Source of the DNA: Mesaphorura yosii
Lineage: Eukaryota > Arthropoda > Collembola > Poduromorpha > Tullbergiidae
Assembly: GCA_009869945.1 (NCBI GenBank)
Contig: WIXG01000257.1
Location: forward strand, 51,415 to 115,414
Reading direction: 5' to 3'
Length of the DNA: 64,000 nt
A program made the translations under genes and the position numbers. Positions within the stretch are counted from its first letter, which is position 1. The number at the start of each line of letters is the position of its first letter. The notes under the pieces were generated by a model. The model saw nothing but the letters and a program-made list of their open reading frames with translations. It ran no database searches and had not been told where the DNA came from. Positions 46,040 through 56,996 of this stretch are shown here, piece after piece.

Positions 46040-47914
46040 TTACAAGAGCAGTAGTTTGAATTTTCGTTTGGTCTCGTCTTCATCAGGCAGTGTCAGGAGC
46101 CATTTTCTGAAAGTTGTGACAATCACTCCAAAAACTACGATTGTGGCACCCGTCAAGCTGAAAATCGTAAACATTTTTGTGAATTCATGAAAAAAGAGCA
46201 AAAACCAATCAGTTGTAAATGATTTTGCTGCTCACCTAAAAATGTCTGGCAAGATACTCAGGAACAAAAACTGCCAAACGAAGGCGAAGACAACGTCACA
46301 CGACTGAATTAGGGAGACCGGTCCAGACTCTTCGTATTTGAGTGCGCTGATGAGGCAGATCTGCGCCAAGAATGTGAGTAGCACAAGAAGCCCACAGTAG
46401 ACCCAGTCTTGGGGAGATGATGGAAGATAAAGAACTTGGAAGTAGTACGAAATCAGTGCGCATTCAATTGTGCCAATCAGTCCATACGTTAGCATCATGA
46501 ATGAAAAGTCGGTGCTCTGCAATCGCAACACCACAAATCAACCGACATTTAAAAGATTCGTTACTGTTTAACACCCACCCGTAAATATCTGATGAAAACA
46601 ATGACCAGAGACGCGCTTATCATCGCTGCCAGCGCGAGCCCAGTTCCGATCTGTAAATCAAGTTAATGAGTTAATTTATTGAAACCGTGCGAACCGTGTG
46701 TGTTTCTTGACCGACGAATTGATGACTCACCAGCGTATTCGTGTCAAAAGCTTGGCCGCCAGTGATCATCGGAGGTCTAGACAAATATTTCAGTGCACGA
46801 ATTGGTAAAACTGGAATAAGAAGAACGGCCAACGCTTCTTTTGACGGTGCGCATACTTACCGAGTAATAATTACAACTCCACATAACGTCATTAACGACA
46901 CTACGACCGGTGTCACGCCGCATTTCTCGCCAAGAAAAAAGAACGCAATCTGCGACAATCGACAAAATCAGTGAAAATGGTGTGTAAAACTGCAGCACAA
47001 TTTGGTCAATGTGCACTTACAAGTGTAACGAAAACAGGACAGCTGAACGCAATGACGGACGCGTCTGCCATCGTGATGTACTGCAGCGAACAAATATGAC
47101 AAATTGTGCTGGAGCAACCAAGCACTGACCGGACAACCAGCAGCGCGATCATCTTCCACTTGTCTGCGGATGTTGCTGGACAAATTGTTGCGAAGACTTG
47201 CTTCTTGAGACCAAAACGAGAGTACAGAAGGAGCGGAACGGCAGGAATCAGAATACCTGGAAACGGCAGCAGCGATCAAATGATTATTTTGCGATTGCCG
47301 CATTGGAAGGAAGTTTTACACGTACGCATGGCTTGCCTTACCTTGAAATCTCCAAAAACTCAACGTGAAAGGATGGTAGCCATCACACAGCTTGACAATT
47401 AACGTCGCAAGCGAATAAGACATCGTCGCCGCAAACGCGAGCAGGATTCCGATGTACCGCTTCCAACCAGTCTTCAGCTTTGGACTCGTCTTTGACTTGG
47501 AATATGAATTCTTCTCTTCGTGGCCAGCAGCATCTTTATCCTTCGACAGCGAAGGCGGCACGGGCGAAGGAGCGTTGATTGTGCTCAAATACTGAATTCC
47601 GCCAAGAGCTTCAATCTCCTTTTCCTTCTCTTTCTCCGATTGACATTGAATCACGTAATCTCCGTAATTGAAGTATGTCCGCCTTTCAGGCGGTGGTGGT
47701 TCTTTCGTTTCATCGTCTGGAGAGAAGTTGCAGTTTACGTGCAGGCCGTCGGAGTCAAAATCTTTGTAGAATTTCGTTGCAAGAAGAACGCATGGGTCGA
47801 GGTCGATGGCGTCTGCTCTCTGCTTTCGGCTGGCTCTGGAACGGAAAGTGTTTAAGCTGGAGTAAATAAATGGCCTTTTATGCAGGGAAATCAGTCAAGT
47901 TACCTCTCAATCAT
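46040..47914 (-). CDS. SLC35G1-like EamA membrane transporter, array member 7
   Basis: Eight exons on the minus strand: 47914-47904, 47835-47342, 47256-47021, 46949-46861, 46776-46731, 46650-46579, 46516-46236 and 46157-46040, giving 448 residues. The 11-base first exon (MIE plus two bases) joins in phase 2, as in member 6. The N-terminus is Asp/Glu/Pro-rich (DDETKEPPPPERR). The body has TLIVKLCDGYHPFTLSFWRFQG, VVRSVLGCSSTICH, MADASVIAFSCPVFVTL, LGEKCGVT, RPPMITGGQAFD, LKYEESGPVSLIQSCDVVFAF and a tail RKWLLTLPDE...FKLLLL of 22 residues. It has the most introns in the array but lacks the one before RSVLG that nearly all others have. A TATA box lies at 48004-48011. Confidence 0.87.
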
Positions 47915-49140
47915 TTTAAAATCTGAACTGGGACTCGAAACTGCCGAATTTATGCTTCCAATCAACGATTTGAGACTACCTCACCGATCTCGTACGCTCC
48001 ATTCTTTTATAAACGTCTGGACCGATTAGAACCAGGTGATAAGCAGCACAGAGCAGTCAGAGAATAAAAACATCTTATTCTTAGAAAAGCATGCAGCAGA
48101 AGCAAAAATTTTATCACGTGCATAATCGATTATAAATAACTTCCAAATTAACTGGCGCACGCATTTCAATTTGTTTACCTTCCAATGAATAACGATATTT
48201 ATGGGCCCACGCCCAGAATACTAATCAGGCGAGGATGGGCCGTAATTCGTTTTCCCGAGGCAATCCGCCCTAAATTCTTCGAATAACACCAGTAAATCAC
48301 ACCGGCGCATATTATCATTTGATTCATTCAAAGAAATCCGTGCTTATCAGTACATCGCATCTTCATGAATTGAAGGCATGACTCGCACTCGCACTGTCGC
48401 GGCGGGCCGCTGGCTTGTTGATAATGAGTTTCTAATTGTCGTGTTTTCCTCGTCGTCGTTCTTCACTCGACTTGGAAAATTCTAGTTTACGCTTGATTGG
48501 CTTGATCGTGCTTTTGCTCATTCCAGGCGATGCGTAGACGACTTTAATCCTAATCCCATTCATTAAGAACTGTCAGTCAGTCGATTCACTGCTAAACTGC
48601 TCAGTCTAAATTTTTTCCATCTCCAAAGCAAAAGAATTCATGACAAAATTAAGCTTAGTGGATTTCAAAAAATTTTCCGACAGGCAAGGAGGCTGGTTGG
48701 CTGGCTAGGTGGGGTGGTCGATCTTGGATGAATCTTGGCTCGGTGACTCGGTTGAATGCTCTACGAAGAATGTAAACAGTCTGGACGGGCGCTGAAATGT
48801 CAATGAATTAATTTAACCTATTAACTTCTTTTGTGCGACCAGCCTGCGTAAACTGGTCTTAAATGGCTGAATGCGTTTTGTAAATAAGCAGTTCAATTAA
48901 TCTGGACCATTTCTTCAGTTTACGTGGCTGTCTTCTTAATTTGTAAGAAAGTCGTGGATCGTGGTTTTGGTTGGTTATTTTCCGGGCTCCGAACATTATT
49001 CTGGCCACTGCACTTTCTGCCGCAGTTGAGTTGGTAGGCGTTGGCAGTGTTTCGTGCTTCCGAAAGCAATCCAGCCCAGCCAAGCTCCTATGCTCCATCC
49101 TGATTTAATTTGGTCATCTGACTCCTGTTCCGGTCGCAAA
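47915..49140. other. divergent promoter region between member 7 and the first SLC1 gene
   Basis: Apart from the TATA box at 48004 no gene, RNA or repeat is recognised in these 1.2 kb. Confidence 0.5.
48004..48011 (-). promoter_or_regulatory. TATA box of array member 7
   Basis: TATAAAAG on the minus strand, 90 bases upstream of the ATG at 47914, nearly the same distance as in the OBP-like gene. Confidence 0.6.
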
Positions 49141-51216
49141 ATGACCCGACTCAAGCATTTCCTGCGTAAAAATACACTGCTGTTGTTGGCATTATCAGGA
49201 GTTGTCCTTGGATTTCTTCTGGGTGAGTTTCTTAACGTAATTTGTCTTATCGAGCCTTGGCCTTCACAATTTATGCAAAGGACTGTTTTTGGTAGGCGCA
49301 ATTCTCAAGGCTTGCAATCTGTCCGCAACTGGAAGGGAAATCGTTGGATATCCGGGCGAACTCTTCTTTCGGGCTCTGCAAATGCTCATTTTGCCAATAA
49401 TCATCGTTAGTCTCGTCGCCGGTAAGATTTTGTCGTTCATTCATTAAAAGCGGGGTGGAGAAGCAGTTATGCAGTATCCATCGGCCGCATTGAATTGTTC
49501 TGTTCTTCCAGCTTCCTCAACGTTAAACATAAAAGAAAATGGGAGGATTGCAATGCGGACGTTCACGTACTTCTTTCTTACCTCCTTATTCAACGCCTTT
49601 CTTGGGGTTTTGCTCGTGGTCACGATTCGTCCAGGGAGCTCCGACCGAGCGCGAGAAGGGTTGCAGCAAGCTGGTGCAGCGGCAGCCGCCGGAATGGCTG
49701 CGGCCATGGGAGGAGCGGCTGGAAAGATGAAACCCAACTCGATGACAGAGAATATGATGGACCTGGGAAGAAATATTATTCCAGACAACATGTTCACAAC
49801 GCTCTTTGAAATCGTACACCGATTCACTAATCTCAAAACTGATTTTTACAGTCGCCTTATTTGATTTCCTTTCGTATTTCAGACCGGCACCATGCACGAA
49901 GCAATTCCGCTGAATGAAACTGTCTTCATTGATACGAAGAAGCTCGTCAAGATGTACGTTAGTTTTTCACTTCCAGTATTTTCTTCATCTGCATCTGCTT
50001 GCTGTTGCCTGTAATTAATTTCAACTCCATTTTGTAGGCCCGGAACCAACGTTCTCGGCGTAATCATGCTCGCACTCACGTTCGGCGCTGTGCTATCAAC
50101 TCTTAAAGATAAGGCTGCGCAGTTGATCGACCTCTTCAAAGTCTTCGAGCTGGTGGTCACAAAACTCCTTCGAGCCCTTATTTGGTACGTCCAGTTGTAT
50201 GTCGATAGTCGTCTAGTCTAGGTTCTAGCTGTTGGGCATTATTATTTGCATTCAGGGCGTTGCCCGTCGGAGTCGCGAGCATCATTGCTGCGAAGATGCT
50301 GGAAGTCCCCAACATTGGTCACTTGATGTCCCTTCTGGCGCTGTTCACAGTCACCGTCTTCGTAGGACTCGCCATTTACCAGCTCCTGTTTCTCCAGCTC
50401 TTGTATTTCCTCATCATCCACAAGAATCCGTACCGGTTCTATCTGGACATGCTCCCAGCTGCGGCTGCTGGATTCGCTGGGCAATCATCGTAAGGCAGCG
50501 GCAGCAGCTAATCGTAATACGTAAGGCTATTAAATGATATGGGCCAATTTATTTCAGATCAATCGCACTTCCTGTCACCCTTCAGTGCATCGACGAGAGA
50601 ACAAAGATCGACTTTCGAGTGTCCCGCTTCGTGATTCCATTGGGCGTAATAATGAACATGGATGGAACTGCCCTCTTCGTCACGGTCGCTTCCGTGTTTA
50701 TCGCCCAACTCAATGACATCTCCTTGTCATTTGTCGATTACATGACAATTTGGTGAGTAAGCTTAAGGAAGTGATGGACCATTTCTTGTCATGACTTGTC
50801 TACGGTGGTTATGGTCGTAACATTAATTAATTCCAATTCAGCATGAGCGCGACGGCCGTTAGCGTCGCAGCAGCCACAACACCAAGCTCTTCAATTCTGC
50901 TGCTTTTCATGATTCTGTCAGCCATCGGTGTGCCTCCTTCAAGTATTGGTCTTCTGCTAGCTGTCGACTGGCTTCTGTAAGTTTTTTGATGGCTATTTAA
51001 ATGACTCGCAATGGAATGCAGATTTGATTACTAACATTAAACAGGGATCGTCTGAGAATCACAAACAACGTGCTTGGCGACTGCTACGGAGCAGCCATCG
51101 TCCAGCATCTGTCGCGCCACGAGTTGAAAGACATTGATGGGCTTGCAGTGAGCACGACGGAGTTCACAGACACGCATGTTACGACGACGGACATGGACGA
51201 AGTTGAACTTAAGTAA
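49141..51216 (+). CDS. SLC1-family (EAAT-type) sodium-coupled amino-acid transporter, copy A
   Basis: Nine exons: 49141-49222, 49296-49421, 49512-49813, 49883-49953, 50038-50184, 50256-50489, 50558-50752, 50842-50976 and 51045-51216, encoding 487 residues. Landmarks in order: [16 protein letters not shown], the short NIKENGRIAMRT helix entry, an Ala/Gly/Met-rich extracellular loop, [41 protein letters not shown] (hairpin 1), [16 protein letters not shown] (substrate helix 7), SATAVSVAAATTPSSS (hairpin 2) and DWLLDRLRITNNVLGD (helix 8). Arg in DRLR is the residue that contacts acidic side chains in EAATs. Thr at the next position of EAATs is Ile here, so specificity may differ. Plasma-membrane Na+-coupled uptake of glutamate/aspartate or related amino acids is expected. 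AATAAA at 51300. Confidence 0.93.
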
Positions 51217-51529
51217 TTCAATTGATTTTATTAAGATTAATGAATCTGCAGCTGCTGCTGTAACTGTCCTCTGGAGTCGTATTGAGTGAAGAGCTGCATA
51301 ATAAAAGCAGTACAGCTTGTTTCTGTTTATTGCTAAAAGAATTTAAGCTAGGCGCCCACTTACTAAATTTGAAGACAGAAGCAGATAGTCGATTGTGTAA
51401 GCAGATAAGCCATGAGCGGGATTACTCCAGTACTGTTTCAGACTGAACTTGTTTGATTGTCAGTCCTCTCCGCTGCTAAATCAGACATTTCATTCAATGG
51501 AATGAGAACAGCGTGCTAAGTCATTGAAG
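51217..51529. other. spacer between the two SLC1 copies
   Basis: 313 bases holding the AATAAA at 51300 of copy A and the 5' flank of copy B. Nothing else recognised. Confidence 0.5.
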
Positions 51530-53613
51530 ATGGATTACAATAGACACAGACGCAGGCTGCTCGTATTCTTGAAAAGGAATTTGATGCTGGTGCTGATTTG
51601 TGTCGGCGTCCTTCTTGGAATTGTCTTTGGTGAATCCGTAATTCTTTGCCACGTTCTTTCACGTTGTTTCTTTGACCTTTGACCTTCCACGTACTACGCA
51701 GGTTTCCTCCTGAAGAAACTGAATCCGAGTAACGCGGTTCGAGAAATCATCGGATTTCCTGGAGAACTCTTTTTCCGAGCCTTGCAGCTACTCATCCTGC
51801 CCGCAATCATTTTCAGCCTGGTCGCCGGTAAGTAAAACACGAATTCCACCCTTAATGCATGTTTTATAAGGAGTTCATGTATTGTCTTTATTTATCACTT
51901 TCAGGATCCGCGAGCCTGAACATAAAAGAAAATGGGAAAATTGCGCTTCGGACATTTACATACTTTCTTATCACGTCACTCTTCAATACTCTGCTTGGCG
52001 TGCTGCTGGTCGTGGCCATCCGCCCAGGCGTGTCAGTGTCGGAGTCGGAGCACATGCGTGATGAATTGTTGGAAATGCTGCCTGCTACTGCCGCCGCCGC
52101 CAGAACACCAACGGCCAGACCCAACACGATGCTGGACAACATGATGGACCTCGGACGGAATATGGTGCCAGACAACATGTTCACGGCTCTCTTTCAGATC
52201 GTAAGCCAACCGAATACTGCTTCCGCTTAATAAATACGGCTCCTTGCCGTCCTTACCTGTAATTCGGGAAATTCGTAGGCTTTGCGAATTTCTTGCAGAG
52301 TGGAACCGTTTATAACACCGTTCAAGTCGATGAGACAGAGTTCATTTACGTAAAATCCATTTCAAAGAGGTAATCTTTTTTTGCACTTGTACAAAATCAT
52401 AAGAATAGAGACCGCAATTTAGATCAGGAACGAATCTCCTCGGCGTGATTATGGTCTCACTGGCCATCGGCTCGGTCATGTCCACGCTGAAGGAGGAGGC
52501 TGGCGGCCTGATACAAATTGTCCGAATCTGTGATGTAGTCATCACAAAACTTGTGCGTGTGGTTATCTGGTAAGTAGCCTTGTGCGTGGTAGAAATCGAG
52601 CTCCAAAGAACAGCAGACGGCAGAATTATCTTTTGTACTTTGCAGGGTCATGCCGCTTGGTGTAACAAGCGTAATCTGTGCAAAATTTCTCGAAGTGCCA
52701 AACGTCGGACACCTCATCGCCCTTATGGGCCTCTTCATCATGACAGTCACGCTCGGGATTTTCATTTATCAACTCTTCTTCCTGCAACTGTTCTACTTTC
52801 TAGTCATACGAACGAACCCCTACAAATTCTACGTGGACATGCTGCCAGCAGCGCTCGCGGGATTCGCGGCACAATCCTCGTAATGACCAAAGCATCACCA
52901 CGCCAAATGATATGTGCTGCTATCTTTTGCAAATTTATTACAGATCGGTTGCACTTCCAGTCACATTCCAGTGCTTGGACGAGAAAGCCAGGGTCGACAC
53001 CCGCATTTCAAGATTTGTTGTCCCGCTGGGCATCACTATCAACATGGACGGGACCGCACTGTTTGTGACCATCGCCTCCGTCTTCATCGCTCAGCTCAAC
53101 GGAGCCTCGCTCACACTTGTGGATTACTTAACCGTTTGGTAGGTATTTAAAATTGGAACTTGTACGGCTTCCACCCAGCAGTTTGCGAGCATTTTGTAAT
53201 CAATCTTTGCCTACTTTGGTTTAGTCTGACAGCAACCGCAGTGAGCATCGCGACGGCGACGACTCCGAGCTCATCTTTGACGATCATGTTCATCATCCTC
53301 AACGCGATTGGCGTCTCAACGTCGGATATCGGGCTCCTCTTTTCTGTCGACTGGTTTCTGTAAGCATTTTCACTCACGTGAGCGGTCTTGACAGTTCCTT
53401 ACTTAATTTACAAGTCGATCTTCGCATTGCAGGGATCGGCTACGAACGACGAATAATGTGCTTGGCGACTGCTACGCTGCTGCGATTGTCCAGCACCTGT
53501 CCAGGACGGAGCTGGAAGAGATGGACGACGAAGAACGAGAGAAGCAACTGCATGGCGAAGGTCAAGGTTACGAACGCGATATTGAGCTCGAGGCTTACGA
53601 ACTACGAGACTAA
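51530..53613 (+). CDS. SLC1-family (EAAT-type) sodium-coupled amino-acid transporter, copy B
   Basis: Nine exons: 51530-51629, 51702-51827, 51905-52200, 52299-52369, 52423-52569, 52646-52879, 52944-53138, 53225-53359 and 53433-53613, encoding 494 residues. Exons 2 and 4-8 have exactly the same lengths as in copy A (126, 71, 147, 234, 195, 135 bases), so the pair arose by tandem duplication. Landmarks: [60 protein letters not shown] and [16 protein letters not shown]. Helix 8 keeps the EAAT-type DRLRT, unlike copy A (DRLRI). The C-terminal tail is acidic and longer than that of copy A. Same predicted function with possibly different substrate preference. AATAAA at 53712. Confidence 0.93.
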
Positions 53614-54209
53614 ATCAGTGCCACCGCGATTGCGTGAATTTGTCAAGGAATTTTTATACACATGTGCGAGAGGAAGTCGTGAAGCCGCGCCGTTGAATAT
53701 TTCAGGGAAACAATAAAATCAGAAATCACCAATGTTCCGTAAAAGGTAGACAAGTGTTACACTCCGCTGATTGGAAACAAGCGCACACACTGTACTCGTT
53801 GCAGAAACATTAGGTAAAGATCAGCACACGTCTGGAATTCGGAGTGACTTAATGATTTCTGCTTAAAATCAGAATCACGCTTGAAGCCTCTGGTTTTGAT
53901 GTTGATGTGATGAGTTGTGTTGACACTGATTGACAGTTGCCTGTTGTCTGTTGTTTTTATTCGAACATGCTATTTAAAATGCAACTCGTTGAGACAATAG
54001 CATAGCGCGTACTATTGATTGTGGCATATTCTAAGAATGCCTTTGCCATTTAGCATTGATTATCTGGAGCAGTTAGTCGAAATTTGGAATTAGAAAGGAG
54101 GAAAACGTACGTGGCAGGTTTGAGACTGAATTCGAATTCGCGTTGGTGCTGTGCCTTGTTGCAATAAATCCGCACAGCTGCTGCAGATGCTATAAAAGTG
54201 AGCAGTAAA
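53614..54209. other. spacer before array member 8
   Basis: AATAAA at 53712. A TATAAAAG at 54191-54198 stands only 12 bases before the chosen ATG of member 8, too close to be its TATA box unless translation starts further in. A TATA-like tatttaaaat is near 53969. Confidence 0.45.
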
Positions 54210-55716
54210 ATGTTCGGGCGTAAATCCGTCGTGTTGATCAGCGTGCGTCGTTTCACACCGGCGGAGCTGGAGTTTTGTCACGACGTCCCATTCGGAGACA
54301 ATGAAATCGCGTACCACGTCCCGCGTGGCGAGGAAAATGGAGCTAAAGCAAAAGCCCAAGGTGCTGCCAACAGTTCGTTTAATGGAAGCTACTCCAAAGC
54401 AATGGGCATGGCCATAAACGGCAATTCCAGCAAAGGAAAGACGGAGGCCGCGATGGCAGCGGTCACGGCAAAAGAACGATCGAAAGACGGCAAAGACAAA
54501 TGCAGCAGCGGGAAATCTAAACTGAAGACATATTTGGGGCTGATTCTGGCCTTCGGCGCAGCGATCTGCTTCTCCGCTGCTGGGCTGACTTCCAAAATGC
54601 TGGTGGCAAAGAAGACGAACCATCCCTTCAACATCGCACTGTGGAAATATCAGGGCATGACCATCCTCGGGCCGATTCTCCTCGTCTACTTTCGCTGTAT
54701 CAAGAAAGACCCGATTTTTGATTCAATCTGGCCGCCAAACACGAGAACAAGGGGCCTGACGCTATTATTCTTAATCGTGAGGCTTTGCACTTCTTTATTA
54801 ACAGTTTTTGGCCAGATAATTTCCAAGACCAATCTCATTTAAGGTTCGTGGAACGGTCGGCGTCGCGACAATGATTTTAATGACGTACGCCCTGAAATTC
54901 TTGAAGCTCGCGGACACGACGGTGATTGTAATGAGCACTCCGATTGCCGTGACTCTCTTTGCCAGGTAATCACGTCTTCTTGAACAGAAAGTTCATCGAA
55001 TTCGAATTCGACCCTAACAATACCGCACTTGTCAATTGCAGAGTATGTCTTGGCGAGCCTTGTGGCTTTGTCCAAATTGGAACGGCGATTCTAACGCTGA
55101 TTGGAGTCGGAATTCTGATGCGACCACCCATTTTGACTGGAGAGGAGTCTTTCGACATCAATACATTGGTGAGTAGAGGCACATCAGCATATCACCTTAA
55201 ATCAAGAGCAAGCACCAGTATTTATTCAGATTCTGACCTCCATAGATTGGAACCGCCATCGCCCTCACGGCCATGCTCTTCGTGACATCCGTCTTCCTCA
55301 TCCTCCGCTTTCTGAGGACCGTCCATTTCAGTCTATTCATCTTCTTCTACAGCTACGTCGCGTCCGCCGAGAGCATCAGTCTGGGGCTTTGCTTTGGTGT
55401 GATCGCCATGCCCCAAACGACAGAAGACTACTGCATCGCCACCGTGAGCGCGTTGCTCGGAGTACTTGGCCAACTCTGCATCACATTCGCCCTGAAATTC
55501 GAGAACGCGTCGCCCGTCTCGTTGATTCGCACGTCGGAGATCGTGTTTTCGTTCGTGCTGCAGTTTCTGTTTCTCGGCGTGAGTCCGGATTGGCTGAGCC
55601 TGGTCGGTGCCTGCATTGTGTTGTCTGGACTGGTGATTACGACAGTGCGCAAGTGGCTGACAGTGCTGCCCCGCGACCATCCTGCAAGAAAAAAGTACAG
55701 ATTTCTTCTTGTATGA
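54210..55716 (+). CDS. SLC35G1-like EamA membrane transporter, array member 8
   Basis: Four exons: 54210-54776, 54844-54965, 55042-55168 and 55246-55716, giving 428 residues. The N-terminus (about 105 residues) is Lys/Ser/Ala-rich (KAKAQGAANSSF). The body is somewhat divergent: SKMLVAKKTNHPFNIALWKYQG in place of YHPF...WRFQG, VRGTVGVATMILMTYA, LADTTVIVMSTPIAV, LGEPCGFV, RPPILTGEESFD, LKFENASPVSLIRTSEIVFSF and a tail RKWLTVLPRD...YRFLLV of 22 residues. The N-terminal start is uncertain: a TATAAAAG 12 bases upstream of the ATG suggests either a chance TATA match, a further upstream exon, or use of the Met near residue 66. Confidence 0.83.
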
Positions 55717-56996
55717 GCTGATTCAGTTAGTTTTGACGACTTTTAACTGTCTGGCAGCCAGAAAAGTGAACCCTTGTTAACTCTCTTGACCTTAACCTAT
55801 TAAACGTGTCGCTGGGCTCCTTTTATCTCGCCGACGCATCTTCCTCGACATACTTACAGACTGTTATGTCAGCATAATCAGCAAAAAGCAGAAGGCAAGT
55901 TCCATCGGCTTAAGCGTAAGCTTAAACCTTTTGTCACTTTTCAATGGCTGTGGCTGTCGTTTCTTGACATTTCTGGTTTACTCACCGTTAATGTTAGACA
56001 CTAAATAAGGCCCTACTTGAGACACATCGTCGTCGCCGTCGTCGAAGAATCCTTCAACTCGGACTTTGGATTCAAGTTCAGGCCGTAATTGCTTTATTTA
56101 CTCAATTCAGTCGGCTGTTCAACAAATGCACTCGTTATTCATTCGTTTTTACTCTCAGTCGATAGTCAATTGCCTTCGTCCTTTGTATTGTGCGCGGTCG
56201 AGACGCAATTTCACTTCCATTAATTTAATTACATTGAAATCAAGCCAAAATCACGATCCAGGGATAAATGAACTGGTTAAAGCTTCTCAGCTGAGATCAT
56301 TTTCTTGATATAGTGCAAACCCGTGCAAAATTGCATCGTGAAAATGATGGTCGAAAGTCGAAGGATTGGCGAACACACATTCATCACATGATTCGAATAG
56401 CTCCCGCGACGAAGGACTCGCCACGAATTGGTACTTATCATGTTTTCCACGTTAATGGGCATGTTTTCATTCTATTGAGCTATTAAGACCAGCCGATAGC
56501 AATTGATCCGTGGAATATTGCTGTCTTTATTGATGAGTGCGTGTACCCACATCGACATCCATGCGATCACGAAGGAAATCGTCCTCCTTTAGAAAACGAC
56601 AGCTGCTGTGACTTAACGCTGAAAGAATTCCTAAAGTTAAAAACGCATAAACGCACGGATCACTGACGAGATCTTTTGCTAATTATTAATTATTCATCGT
56701 GCTAATTGTGCTAAGCGAACTTTTACCCCAATTAAGATAAGCATGCGGCATACTGAAGAAAATCAAGCCAGCTGACTAGCACGGTGGCTTGGGAGGTCTT
56801 CGTCGAAAATGTGGCTAAAATTCTTGACAATTCTCTTTGCCTGACCAGGTGAATAATTGAAATTGGAGCCTTTTCAGTCAGCGCCAAATGGCATTGCTGT
56901 TTAGGCTACTTGGGCTTCTCTCTCTCCTGTATAAATAGAAACCAAATCCCCTCGAATGACTACAGATTAGCTGATTAGACCGATTAGTTTCTAAAA
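55717..56996. other. spacer between array members 8 and 9
   Basis: 1.3 kb; the only feature recognised is the TATA box at 56930. A minus-strand ORF at 56277-56462 has no support. Confidence 0.5.
56930..56938 (+). promoter_or_regulatory. TATA box of array member 9
   Basis: TATAAATAG, 67 bases before an ATG at 56997 that opens a short candidate first exon. It lies too far from the ATG at 57309 to serve it without a leader intron or long leader. Confidence 0.5.
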
